This document shows positions 21,801 to 32,291 of a stretch of 64,000 nucleotides of DNA, in pieces (position 1 is the first letter of the stretch; every line of letters begins with the position of its first letter). This DNA is from Phaeoceros laevis. Taxonomy: Eukaryota; Anthocerotophyta; Anthocerotopsida; Notothyladales. The notes below the pieces were generated by a model. The model ran no database searches, was not told where the DNA came from, and saw only the letters and a program-made list of their open reading frames with translations. Both the position numbers and the translations under genes were made by a program. The stretch is taken from positions 26,630-90,629 of the forward strand of contig JBNGIQ010009202.1 in the NCBI GenBank assembly GCA_049999765.1. Reading direction: 5' to 3'.

Positions 21801-22765
21801 AACAGATCCTGTGCGGTTTGCATGTCGCACACAATCCCTTTGCTGCCGTCACCAAGCTCAAACTTCTTAAAGGTTCGCTTAGCCGCCTTCTTTGTACCCA
21901 AATCCACAATCGAGTCTGAGGCGGGCACACTCCCCACCAACCGCCAATGCCTTCCAAGCTCTTCAGCCCACCCGCTGGCTACACACCCTATTAAGGGGAT
22001 ATTTCCTGACCAGTCCTCTGAGCTAACATCTTCTCCTGACCCACTGGCATCCCCTTGGGCGGGCATTCTGGGCAAGTCCGTGTGAATTGATGCGATTCTA
22101 ACACCATGTGGTTTTCCAGTCAGCATTTCAGCTCCAGTAGAGTCCTCGGTCCTAGATTGCACCTGGACATTCCCCAATTCTACAGCACGAACCTGTCCAT
22201 CTGAAGCAGCACCATGTCCCTCTGCAACGGCAAAAGAGCCTGATCTGCTCTTCAAAAGAAGCTGGGAGATTTCCTTGACAGCTGCTATTGCAGACTTGGT
22301 AGCCTTTGACACAAACGCAACAGCGAGAGTGGGGCACCTCGAATCTCCAATCAATGAACAAGCATGAGTCCAGGCTTGCAGAGCAGAATCACCTTCCTTC
22401 ATGTCTGGCACCATAACAGTGGCATACCGGAATTCTCTGCCGTCAGCCGCCACATGAACTGTAGAGAAGCTGTCCACCTTCCCTTTTCGGCCTTGAGTAA
22501 TAACGCCAAATTTGCGAAGGACCAGAAGAAAAGAAGGAACCCGAATGCCCCATGACTCCCCACTGGCTCCCCTGGAGAATGAATTGTTGGAAAGCAATTG
22601 GTCTGAAGGACAACATAGCTGTGGAGATGTCCTGGCTGCTCGAAAGGTTGCCCCCTGCCCACTGAAGATGCTGTACCGCCTCCAATAGCTTGTCGAGCAG
22701 CTACGTGAAGAGCAGGACGCCGATGCAAGGAGCTTGCACACGCTATCAGGTACCCCGCGCAGCAT
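18859..22765 (-). CDS. FIST-like domain and LON substrate-binding domain fusion protein
   Basis: Multi-exon gene. Exon 1 (21172-22765) encodes a Ser/Arg-rich, transit-like N-terminus, then sequence resembling FIST (CPTLAVAFVSKA, IPLIGCVASGW, then MICVGHFPGTKAVSFHS and PHMLLLGAPG). Further exons 21014-21071, 20730-20869 and 20536-20623 continue the FIST-like part (GFKFPDFIQRLSSVFPNSS, KGVAGLAISSAG). Exons 20132-20423 and 19953-20057 carry a LON N-terminal domain (PLALFDAVIFPGWSMPIHIY, EPRYRIMVK, QCMEQGKPFG), continued at 19693-19775 (RSYIIASGVKRFRVADK) and near 19255-19330. The last exon 18859-18951 encodes WLGMEDTKARLMEQMTFLE. The first intron uses a GC donor (AG|GCAAGT). There is no Lon ATPase or protease domain. 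A role in ligand sensing or targeted proteolysis is only a guess. Exon joins in the LON half (19100-19600) are not fully resolved. Confidence 0.6.
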
Positions 22766-23556
22766 CCCTGGTACTGATCACGCTACCTGCATCGACAACC
22801 ATTCCCAGTACCACAAGCTCAGTACATGTAAAGCCACAGAAATCCAGCAACAGATACACATCAGATGACGACCAATCTGGTAAAAAGAGATGCGCGCATA
22901 GCTCAAATTCCTGCACCCCACCTGCTGAGTTGCTATCGGAGCTCACCATTCGGAACTCACGATTCAAGAGGATTCACTGCATTCATCGTACTGTACCCTA
23001 AACCTCCGGTTAGCCCTAAACCGTTTCTGTTTGCGTGCTTCGCAGGCTGCATGAATTATTAGTGGTCTAACATGCGTGACCACTGGGTGAAGTAGCACAA
23101 TCAAGCAGTACTGATCTCCGTTTATCGCTGTCAACGAGTGGGTGGTCCGACTTTAACATTCACGCGTTGGTAGCTCAAGCCTGCCTCCAGGGTCTTGATG
23201 AAATCACCAGAATCAACCGAAGTGGTTGAGCTCAGTCGTGCTCAGAAGCATGTGGCGTTTTCCTCAAATCATGCCTTGTTGTCCATACAGCACGGCCTCC
23301 AAATTGGTTGGCTTTGCCCCTCATAGCACAGTCAGTTACACGGTGATGGCGGAGCATGTCCAAAAGCATTCACTACTCCAGCTGAACTGTTCTTCACAAA
23401 GGACAGTGAGCTGAAGTGTGTTGGCTATTCTAGCATATAAATACTCGGGCCTGCTCTTCAGTTCGACGCCCTCTTGTTTCCGCAATTCCTTGGCCTTCGC
23501 TAGCTTCTTCTTCTCCTTCCATCCAGACCTGAAGAGTAGTCGAGGTGGCCCTGACC
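22766..23556. other. Divergent promoter region between the FIST-like/LON and CYP86 genes
   Basis: No gene is visible. It separates a minus-strand start (22765) from a plus-strand start (23557) and so must hold both promoters; a TATA box for the P450 is at 23436. Confidence 0.5.
23436..23443 (+). promoter_or_regulatory. TATA box of the CYP86-type gene
   Basis: TATAAATA within AGCATATAAATACTCGGG, 114 bp upstream of the ATG at 23557. It is the only strong TATA element in the divergent spacer on this strand. Confidence 0.6.
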
Positions 23557-25335
23557 ATGGCACTGATGGTTGCATCCTTTGTTTTAGCTTTCTTGGCCTA
23601 CCACTGGCTGCGTTACAGAACAATCAAGGGGCCAGTTGTGCTGCCAATTCTAGGATCTATCCCCGAAGTGCTGGTCAATTACCACCGGTTCTATGACAGG
23701 GTCACCGATCTGCTGCTCCAGTTTGGGATGAGCTACACTGTGATAATCCCTTGGGTGCCGTCCATGGACGCAGTGGTGACCTGCAACCCTGAGAATGTGG
23801 AACACATTACCAGGGCCAGGTTCGCAAACTATCCAAAGGGACCTCCTATTCGATCAGCCTGCACTGAGCTCCTTGGCGAGGGGATCTTCAACTCGGATGG
23901 GAAGACCTGGCGGATGCAAAGGCGTGTTGCTGCTGTGGAGTTCAACTCTCGTGCCATGGTGGACTCGATGGTGCATTCTGTCCGCTATGGCGTCACTTCC
24001 CGTCTGATGCCTGTGTTGCACCATTTCGCCGCCAAAGACCAGGCGTTCGACCTGCAGGTTGCTGCTGCTAATCCTAGACTCACATTCCCCTGTCAACTCA
24101 GCACTCAGCTTAGTGTCCAGAAGCTTTCGACATGCTGACAAGGGATGTTCGGTTTGCAGGACGTCTTGCTCCGTTACACTTTCGACAACGTCTGCACAGT
24201 GGCCTGCGGAGTGGATCCAGGATCCCTCACTCTCGACTTACCTGAAGTGCCGTTTGTGTCTGCCATGAACCACCTCACCGAGGTCAGCACCAGCCGCTTT
24301 CTTGTTCCCCCATTCTTGTGGAAAACCAAGAGGTGGCTAGGCCTCGGGGACGAGAGCAAGATGGCCTCTGCCGCAAGGACGGTAGACGAATTTGCTGCGG
24401 GAGTGATCCAATCGCGTCGCAGAGCACTCATCTCTGCAGCACCGGGCAACAAGCACACCGACCTGCTCACCACTTTCATGCAGCTGTGCAATTCCGAGGG
24501 GAAGCCCTACTCGGATGCGTTCCTCCGTGACATTGTCACGAACTTCATCCTGGCAGGCAGGGATACATCCGCCGTCGCTCTGACCTGGTTTTTCTGGCTG
24601 CTGAGTTCTCACCCGAACGTGGAGCAGAAAATTGTGCAAGAAATTGCCGACATCTTCCACTCCCGCACCAATGCCGAAGAATCGACGACTTTCCCGCCGG
24701 AAACAGCACCAGATTGTAGCGAGCAGATTGAGCAGCAGGAGGCGTCGGAGAAAGGGGACGCAGACCTCCGGCAGGAAGAAGGAAAAAGCTTTCCTGTGTG
24801 TGAGAAGAACGTAAATGATACGGAAGCAGAGGATCCGGAGGAGGTGGTGGAAATTTCGTTCACAATGGAGGAGCTGAAGCGGATGCATTACCTGCACGCA
24901 GCTTTGACAGAATCGCTGCGACTCTACCCGTCGCTGCCAATGGACATCAAGTATGCTGAGAAGGAGGACACGCTGCCGGACGGGACTCACGTACCGGCGG
25001 GCTTCCGCGTCTTCTACTCCATCTACGCCATGGCAAGGATGCCCCAGATCTGGGGGCCCGACTGCCTGGAATTCAAGCCCGAGAGGTGGCTCAGCAGCAA
25101 CGGCAACTTCAATCCGGAGAGCCAGTTCAAGTACGCGGTGTTCAATGCCGGGCCGCGCCTGTGCTTGGGGAAAGACATGGCCTACATGCAGATGAAGAGC
25201 GTCGCAGCTGCCATCCTTCTCAGCTACCATGTCAAGGTGCAGCCAGAGCACACCGTCAAGTATCGCGTTTCGCTGACCTTGTTCATGAAGCATGGCCTAC
25301 TTGTCACCTTGCAAAAACGGAACCTCCTCCGCTAG
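23557..25335 (+). CDS. Cytochrome P450, CYP86 clan (fatty acid omega-hydroxylase type)
   Basis: Haem monooxygenase of the ER membrane, expected to omega-hydroxylate fatty acids for cutin or suberin. Two exons, 23557-24057 and 24160-25335 (phase 0), give 558 aa. Seen in order: N-terminal anchor (MVASFVLAFLAYHWL), proline-containing hinge, DVLLRYTFDNVC (CYP86-like), I-helix AGRDTSAVAL (about residues 299-308), ESLRLYPSLP K-helix ExxR, PERWL and the haem loop FNAGPRLCLGK with Cys502. These match CYP86A/B closely. The unusual part is a highly acidic Glu/Ser-rich insertion of about 60 residues between the J helix and the K helix (about 24657-24855), which is much shorter in seed-plant CYP86 proteins. 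The start at 23557 precedes the anchor directly; Met at 23566 would also work. Confidence 0.9.
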
Positions 25336-27370
25336 TCTAATGACTTTAGTGCGAATAGATTTTGTGGAATCTAGCCCCTATGGCTCTAGGCTCTAGCTGC
25401 AGTGGCTCTTTGGCTCTAGAGGTTCCATGGCTCTAGATCGACTCATGAGCAAGTTTTGAAGCATCTTCTTCTTGCAATTGCAAAGCTTGTGGATGTTTGT
25501 GATAATGCAATCAAATGCAGCACACGCTCACCAACGTCCCCATAAAATTGCTTTCATCTTTTAGAGCTCTTCATAGACATAGACTATGGAGTTTCCTCAC
25601 GTGTGGCTTCTTGCCCAACCAAACACCATAAATAAACTTTAAGCTCGATTTGTTAGACTCACTTAATGGTCTACCACGTTAAAAACCTCATGGCAATTTG
25701 TTAGCAAGTTGATAGCCTTACCCTCATATCTTATCCAAAGCCAGATCCACAAGCTAACCCTAGTTCGACATGGAAATTTGGAAAAGTAACTGCACACACC
25801 GAGGTGGGTACCCCATGCCCCCACTAGTTTAGCTAAGCTTTTTTTTTGTGGATATTTTTTTTGGTGGATGTTTAGCTAAGCTTGGCTATGCTATGGCTAT
25901 TTGTTGATGGCTGATCTCCAGGAGTTAGGGTTGGAAGCAGATGAATGGAAAAATTTAGAGCTTGATCGAGAGGCTATGACAAATGAAGTGGAAACCCTTG
26001 GTGAGCCTTGTAACTCTAACATGTGGTAGGTTGAGGTCATCCGAAGCTGTAGAGGTGGAAGAGGTTTGTCACAAAAGGAATGAATCACATGTTTCGAGTC
26101 TACCATCCATCTCTCTCATTCGTGGATGTCCACAACAAGGAGTACTAAAGATATGGAAGCATTTGAAAAACAACTGATGGATAAGCACGAGGTAAGTGTT
26201 GTGAATTCTTTGTTCACTTCTACAACTTTTATTACATCTTGAACCACACAATGCGCTTTTACACCTGAATACCCCAGGCTGATTAGTTCATACTTTCAGA
26301 GAGGAACTTCATGATCTTCATGCTATTCTTAGTTGCGGTTAGCTAAGAAACTGTAGAAACGGAAACATGTTTAGAATTAGAGTACGAAAAACTCGACGTC
26401 AAAATGAATATTGTGACCTTCTCCTCCGAGCGCTCGAGGCACAGTCGACGAATATCGTGATGATCTTGCGCAAACAATGGCTTACGACTCAGAGCACTCG
26501 CTATGGTGGCGCGCTTGGAAGCACGAGTCATGGCGGAGCACAAACCCTTGCAAAACGGAGTGAAACAGTAGCTTGCCTTAAGATGACTTCAGATGTGCTA
26601 GAGAAGAACCAGTGCCGAGGTATGGGTGGGTTTTGCAGATTGGCAAGAGGATAAATTTTGACGCAAAGGGGTTGGGGCAGGACATTTGACGGTGGTGCTA
26701 GTTGTGCAAGGAGGGGGGCCGGCTTGCAGCGGGCATGGCAACCACATGCTCTCCTTGTAGTATATCTCATTGAAGAGCTTCACTGCTGCATAGGCCGCCC
26801 ACCCACCTAGTGCTCTGGCACAGCCGAGTGCTAGGAGAGGGGGGCGCACCTCCCTGCAAGGTAAAGATCACCAATCCACCTAGTGTGCCACCTAGTATAC
26901 CAGGATAAAATACAATTAAAATAATAAATTTGGACTAATGAATATATATATTGCCCTACTCATGCACTTCTTATCCAATTATAGAATAAGAGCCAACTTG
27001 CTTTAGGTACAAATCAACAACCATAAAAACTCAATAACAAAGCAAAGTTGCTCGATCACGCTGTAGCAAGCTACTTGACATGCCATCATGCTCGGGAGTT
27101 CCAGGATTAAGTTGAAGTGCATGCATTCGACGTACCTTGAATCACAGCCTAGTGGTAGTGGGCGTGCTGATAGTGGTGTGTGATATGTAATTCAAGCTAT
27201 ATCTAATGACAAGCATGAGCTCCCCTAAAAAAAGCTGTAAAAAATGCTCCAAATGTTATAAATCTTGAGTCTTTAAAGGTTCAAAAAAAATTACTGAACA
27301 TGAGCAAATCCACATACATAACAAAGACCTAAACCCAGAAAACAAGTTACAAGTTACAAGTCACTCGACT
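25336..27370. other. AT-rich intergenic region
   Basis: No recognisable gene. A small frame at 25907-26032 (about 41 aa) is probably chance. A GC-richer patch lies at 26480-26870 with no clear domain. Confidence 0.45.
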
Positions 27371-27376
27371 AACTTA

Positions 27377-27572
27377 CTAACATGAGTCCCGCTATTGATT
27401 TCTAATCAACAACTGGACTCATGTTAGTAGATTACTATACTAATCAATAGCGGGACTGTTAGCTAATTTAGTATTATAGTATGTTACAGCTCACAACAGT
27501 TGTGAGATTCCTATTTATTACTCCTTTAAGTTGTGTCACAATGTGACACACCTTATAGGAGTAATAAATTAG
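27377..27572. repeat. Cluster of palindromes / fold-back sequence
   Basis: Three inverted pairs are seen. AGTCCCGCTATTGATT (27385-27400) pairs with 27442-27457. CTAACATGAGTCC (27377-27389) pairs with 27415-27427. A 62-bp near-perfect palindrome is centred at 27541 (27511-27572; TTTATTACTCCT arms around GTGTCACAATGTGACAC). A 17-bp palindrome CTCACAACAGTTGTGAG lies at 27490-27506. Long stem-loops without an ORF suggest a MITE or other fold-back element. Confidence 0.55.
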
Positions 27573-27899
27573 TCTAGCAACTTCTTAAGAATCTTAACAA
27601 ACGCAACTATAAAGATACTGAAAAGGTAGTGATCATGCAGTGAGCTGCTCGAGCCGAGACCAAGCAGCTCACCCGTTGCAGCCCGGCTCTCGGCGGCTCC
27701 GGTGCACCATCACCGCGCCCTCATGCGCTCTTGCCCACTTCCCTACGGCGCCTTTCCCTGCGCCAGTACCACGCTCTTACTGCCTGGCCGCCGCGCGGCC
27801 GCGGTTGCAACCTCGTCCCCTCACCGCTTTCCCTTGTGCTATGTCAGGCTACGACAATTCCGCAGAAAGGAATTGCTGAGGACCCTCTTCCGCTGAAGG

Positions 27900-29213
<1,314 letters not shown>

Positions 29214-29714
29214 TGCCCGGCAAAGTGATTCGTTCGGTCAGCAGGATGGCTTGCACTTGGCAAGGGTAGCACTTAGCAACAGGTGTGCTTCGCAAGATTT
29301 GTGGTAGCATGCCTCTCATTTTAGCTGTGATATATTTAGACTTTCTAGAATCGAATCAAATGGACACAGAAAATGTGATTTATGTTGGAGCTTCTTGTCC
29401 AACCTATTATCTAGGTCCTCAAGAAACCAGCTCTATGGGAGCTCATTTGTTTATGGCAGTCAGCACTGGAATGAATACACCTGAAATTGGGGTCCCCAAT
29501 GTCATAGGCACAGGCATACCTGGACAACGATACACATTTGCATCCGCAGAGAGGACTTTGGTTATCTTGGAGCGCAGCTCAAGAAACATCTTGTTTCGCT
29601 TGCAGGTAACAGAGGTCTTCCCTTCCAGTTCAAACTACTAGCTATGAGCATCAAGGCTATTGACTGCATGGTGCAACCACTATCACTTTCACATTTTGGG
29701 AAGGTCCCCCACGA
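29214..29714. other. Convergent 3' spacer
   Basis: Lies between two converging genes. A 118-codon frame at 29285-29641 is open but shows no family similarity and is probably untranslated sequence. Confidence 0.4.
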
Positions 29715-31232
29715 CTACCTACATACCAAATAAGTAAGGACCAACAGGGGCATCATAATCTTCCACTCCAGATCGTTGGCCACAACACTTGCGACCAAGT
29801 TCTGAGAAACTGATACAGATATTCGTGGACTTACACACCCCTGGCCACGGAGGCCTGCTTGGGCTTGAAGTTCTGGCGCAACTCTCGATTTTGTCTTACA
29901 GCTTACAGCTTGCTCGTTTAGCCCTTGCTTTGTTGGTCTAATTCCTGAATGAGTTGGCAGTTGAGACAAATGACTGACAAAAACCACATTAGCTTGATCT
30001 CTTGCTTTTCTACATTTAGGGCCTAGATCAGATGAAAGATGATGCTGAGCAGCCACAGTACCACGATGCCAAATTAAAGGCTCCCTCGGTATTGCTTGTT
30101 CCCTCATAGCTTGTACCGCGGCATCTGCTATTAGAGGCCGAACCTCTCTAAGTTTGTGCCCAGACCCTGACATTGCACTTGGATGAACGGCATTGGTGAG
30201 CAGGGCCACAAATATATTCTGATCAGGGTCAATCCATAGTGAAGTACCTGTAAATCCAGTGTGCCCAAAAGTCCGTGGGCCCAGAAACTGTCCAGCAGAA
30301 GTATAACCATCTAGTGACCTGCGTACTGCGACGTCCCAACCCAGTGCAAATGGCCGGAGATTAAGAGGGGTTGTTGGGCTAGGAGTAGTGAACAACTTTA
30401 CAGTTTGCTCTTTAAAAAACCTTCGATTAGTCGGCAAATCAATGCCTCCTGCCAGCATCAACTGTGCAAACCTACAGACATCAACGATGGAAGAAAAAAG
30501 GCCAGCATGACCAGCAACCCCACCAAGTAGGAAAGCTGTGGGATCATGCACTTCACCCCATAGAAGCCGATTCCTGTGCATCAGATCAACCTCCGTGGGA
30601 ACGATTGTTGGGTCAAACTCAGACCTGTCAGGTGGACGAAAGTATGTGTGTCGAAGACCTAAGGGCTTAACGAATTCATTTTCTGCAAATTCATCCAACG
30701 AGGCTCCAGTGATTCGTTCTACAACTATGCCAAGCACTATCATTGACAAGTCACTGTACCTTGCAGTACCCACAGAGTACCAGAGCTTATCGTTCATCAC
30801 ATACTGCAGCACCTGTTCCCGAGTTGTCAGAGCCATATCAAAGAAAAAATAAAATTCACGCAGACCTGCGGTGTGTGTAAGTAGCTGCCGGACTGTCACA
30901 ACCTCTTTCCCATTGTTGCCAAATTCAGGGACATACTGGCAAGCTAGAGTATCCAGCTCTAGCAAACCTCTTTCATACAGAAGCATAATACATGGGGTCG
31001 TAATCATTACCTTAGTGAGAGATCCCATGTCCCATACGGACTGCGGGGTGACGGGGATGGTAGATTCATATGTGAATGTCCCATAGGCACCATAGTAACA
31101 GGGCACAGTGCAAGAGCCAAAACCCACAGCTCCTCCCGGAAATGTGCGATTCAAACTGGCTCTGTGCATAATGTCCGAAATGGCAGGGTGCTGATCGACT
31201 GGCGCCATTAAGCTTCCACATAAAACTGCCAT
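29715..31232 (-). CDS. Class C beta-lactamase-like serine hydrolase (penicillin-binding-protein fold), intronless
   Basis: Serine hydrolase of the beta-lactamase/transpeptidase fold. Such proteins act as esterases, peptidases or amidases; the substrate here is unknown and antibiotic hydrolysis is not implied. The 505-aa intronless frame has the three catalytic motifs in order: SLTK (Ser71-Lys74), YSD (Tyr159-Asp161, in place of YxN) and HTG (His324-Gly326) followed by FTGTSLWIDP. Similarity ends near residue 400. The last 100 or so residues look like random extension, so either the tail is lineage-specific or a short 3' intron was missed. It has no signal peptide. Lack of introns among intron-rich neighbours and bacterial-looking motifs make horizontal acquisition from bacteria worth testing. 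Confidence 0.82.
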   Translation of the reverse strand: MAVLCGSLMAPVDQHPAISDIMHRASLNRTFPGGAVGFGSCTVPCYYGAYGTFTYESTIPVTPQSVWDMGSLTKVMITTPCIMLLYERGLLELDTLACQYVPEFGNNGKEVVTVRQLLTHTAGLREFYFFFDMALTTREQVLQYVMNDKLWYSVGTARYSDLSMIVLGIVVERITGASLDEFAENEFVKPLGLRHTYFRPPDRSEFDPTIVPTEVDLMHRNRLLWGEVHDPTAFLLGGVAGHAGLFSSIVDVCRFAQLMLAGGIDLPTNRRFFKEQTVKLFTTPSPTTPLNLRPFALGWDVAVRRSLDGYTSAGQFLGPRTFGHTGFTGTSLWIDPDQNIFVALLTNAVHPSAMSGSGHKLREVRPLIADAAVQAMREQAIPREPLIWHRGTVAAQHHLSSDLGPKCRKARDQANVVFVSHLSQLPTHSGIRPTKQGLNEQAVSCKTKSRVAPELQAQAGLRGQGCVSPRISVSVSQNLVASVVANDLEWKIMMPLLVLTYLVCR

Positions 31233-32291
31233 CCCACGTCAGGGGAACCTATTTGCTCTCCAAGCCAGTTCCGTTGTAACCGTGACAATCTGTGGATGCC
31301 CATGTCGGTCAATCAGCAACCCCAGCGCAGATACCACCCATAGACCATCATATTCACTTCACACGCCCTCAGAGATTCAGTAGCCTAGGGTAGAATCATA
31401 TTGGCAACATTCGACGGAGTCAACCACAAACCTCAACTAGATCTGATTGAACTCCACAAATTGGACAGCCTCCCACCGATTTCCTCTGTGGTCTGGACAG
31501 CTCAAATTCGTCAAATAGCAGGCCGAACAACGCAATCACCAAACAGCTGGCAGTCCAGTAGAGTAACGACCATCTTGCCTTGGTCCCTTAGATGGCTCCA
31601 GTCCTACGGAGTAACCTCACGCTCTAGCATGGGCTCGAATCCATGAGCTGGACCCACCGATTCATTACATTAGCCTGCCGCTATGATCTTTGACTACAAC
31701 TGTAGACCTGCGTCACATTCCTCGGTCAATGACTACACAAGTTAATGAACAGTGGCATCTGCTGGCTCCAAAGGTACGCTTAATACTGTGCAAGCTTGCA
31801 AACATGTGACAAATCGGTACTAGTACCTGCTTGCATCCAGGCGTTTCATGCGCAAGTGCTCCCTGTAGAAAAAAAGACCAAGGGAGCAGGACAGCATAAC
31901 CAACTTCCCAACCTCCCTTTCCCAGACCGAGAAGCACCCAACGGTCAGAAAGAGGAGGGATGAGAAAGCTGGAATCTTTGATCAAAGCGGAAACTACACA
32001 TGGCTAGTGCAATACAGTTCCTGTTTGCTTTACAAAAGCTTGTCACCCGCCAGTAGGTGGCAGAGTGGGACTTGTCTCAGGGGAAGCAGAATAATAAAAC
32101 AACGAAATGCAACAATCAGACCTCCAGGACGTCCGCTGGAACTAATCCACGAAGCCTTTTCATAGTCTGGGTTCAGCAGAGTGGCCCAGCAGCCAACGGA
32201 ATTAACCTTGGGTGGAGAGGAGCCAATCATGGGTTTGAGCAAGGGTAACCTCCAGTCCTGGCGTCTTGAAGCAGCTCTCAAGGCATTAGCT
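31233..32291. other. Divergent promoter region between the hydrolase and oligopeptidase genes
   Basis: No gene seen in 1.06 kb. It separates divergent starts at 31232 (minus) and 32292 (plus). Confidence 0.45.

Noticed and set aside
24337-25293. 318-codon frame antisense to the P450
   Set aside because: Shadow of CYP86 exon 2; His/Arg/Leu-rich with no domain.
27640-27899. Upstream open frame before AMMECR1 as an N-terminal extension
   Set aside because: Ends with a stop before the AMMECR1 Met and is in a different frame from it; probably leader sequence.
29285-29641. 118-codon open frame downstream of AMMECR1
   Set aside because: No domain, AT-rich, begins right after the AMMECR1 stop and has no splice or start context; most likely 3' untranslated or spacer sequence.
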